This document shows, in pieces, positions 6,175-6,356 of a DNA stretch of 6,356 nucleotides. Numbering within the stretch: position 1 is the first letter of the stretch; every line of letters begins with the position of its first letter. Both the position numbers and the translations under genes were made by a program. Under the pieces are notes generated by a model that saw only the letters and a program-made list of their open reading frames with translations, ran no database searches and was not told the DNA's origin. Origin of the DNA: Candidatus Nitrosocosmicus sp. (lineage in GTDB: Archaea; Thermoproteota; Nitrososphaeria; Nitrososphaerales; Nitrososphaeraceae); the NCBI GenBank assembly GCA_030452275.1, contig JAKDMR010000133.1, positions 1-6,356 on the forward strand, in the 5' to 3' direction.

Positions 6175-6356
6175 ATGAAGAAGGATACAAAGGTAAAGGA
6201 AAAAATACTACTTTTTCTTAATGTTACATATAATGGTAAGATTGTATCATAGGTAGTCAAAAAGTGAATTGTTTGAATTAAAACTCTATTTATCTTTTGA
6301 TGATTTTAAGGATAAGGTATCTAGGTTTTTTAGGATCGAAAGGTTTGGTATGAATA
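6175..6356 (+). pseudogene. Possible frameshifted small gene at the right edge, perhaps a DNA-binding regulator
   Basis: An ATG at 6175 opens a 25-codon frame (MKKDTKVKEKILLFLN, ending GKIVS) that stops at 6250-6252. From 6257 the next frame is open to the window end and reads SKSELFELKLYLSFDDFKDK, then VSRFFRIERFGMN, with a charged, amphipathic composition. Moving from the first frame to the second needs removal of a stop and a one-base shift, most simply at the A-run CAAAAAG (6259-6265). The first part resembles the opening helix of winged-helix regulators (KEKILLFL, then a turn). That similarity is weak and the gene runs off the edge, so it may be a decayed gene, two unrelated frames, or the start of a real downstream gene. 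Confidence 0.3.

Noticed and set aside
1..6356. CRISPR array, insertion sequence or integrase-type mobile element
   Set aside because: No regularly spaced direct repeats, terminal inverted repeats, transposase motifs or tRNA-linked attachment site were seen on either strand.

Overview
The window is AT-rich DNA that most resembles a soil-type ammonia-oxidising archaeon (Nitrososphaeria/Thaumarchaeota, possibly the Nitrososphaera or Nitrosocosmicus group). This rests on protein style rather than a marker gene: exported proteins rich in N-glycosylation sequons, a seven-motif Vgb-like propeller protein, an Asp-box (BNR) protein and a secreted amidohydrolase, with TATA-like promoter elements and little or no Shine-Dalgarno signal. 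No rRNA, tRNA, CRISPR array, transposase or insertion-sequence end was seen.

Layout. Positions 1-1838 (minus) hold a large membrane-anchored Vgb/NHL-type beta-propeller protein with an Ig-like, sequon-dense C-terminal part. It runs off the left edge and has no ATG start, so it is easily missed. Positions 2063-2672 (minus) hold a decayed TlpA/ResA-type thioredoxin gene with three in-frame stops, a premature terminal stop and one frameshift. Positions 2771-4168 (minus) hold a complete exported Asp-box, sialidase-like propeller protein that starts at TTG. A 310-bp divergent promoter region (4169-4478) separates it from a complete exported metal-dependent amidohydrolase at 4479-5858 (plus). The remaining 0.5 kb is mostly non-coding. 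It has a T-rich terminator just after the amidohydrolase and, at the right edge, a coding-like stretch in two frames that looks like a small broken or frameshifted protein gene, perhaps a DNA-binding regulator.

Together, all three intact genes encode proteins predicted to act outside the membrane, and the decayed thioredoxin probably did too. The three minus-strand loci lie in one direction and may once have been co-transcribed, but the gaps (98 and 224 bp) also allow separate promoters. No defined pathway links them. The best reading is an accessory cell-surface or periplasm-facing locus undergoing gene decay, not a new multi-gene defence or metabolic system. The observations most worth checking are the thioredoxin pseudogene, the unannotated-looking TTG-start propeller gene, and the Asp-to-Glu change at the expected catalytic position of the amidohydrolase.
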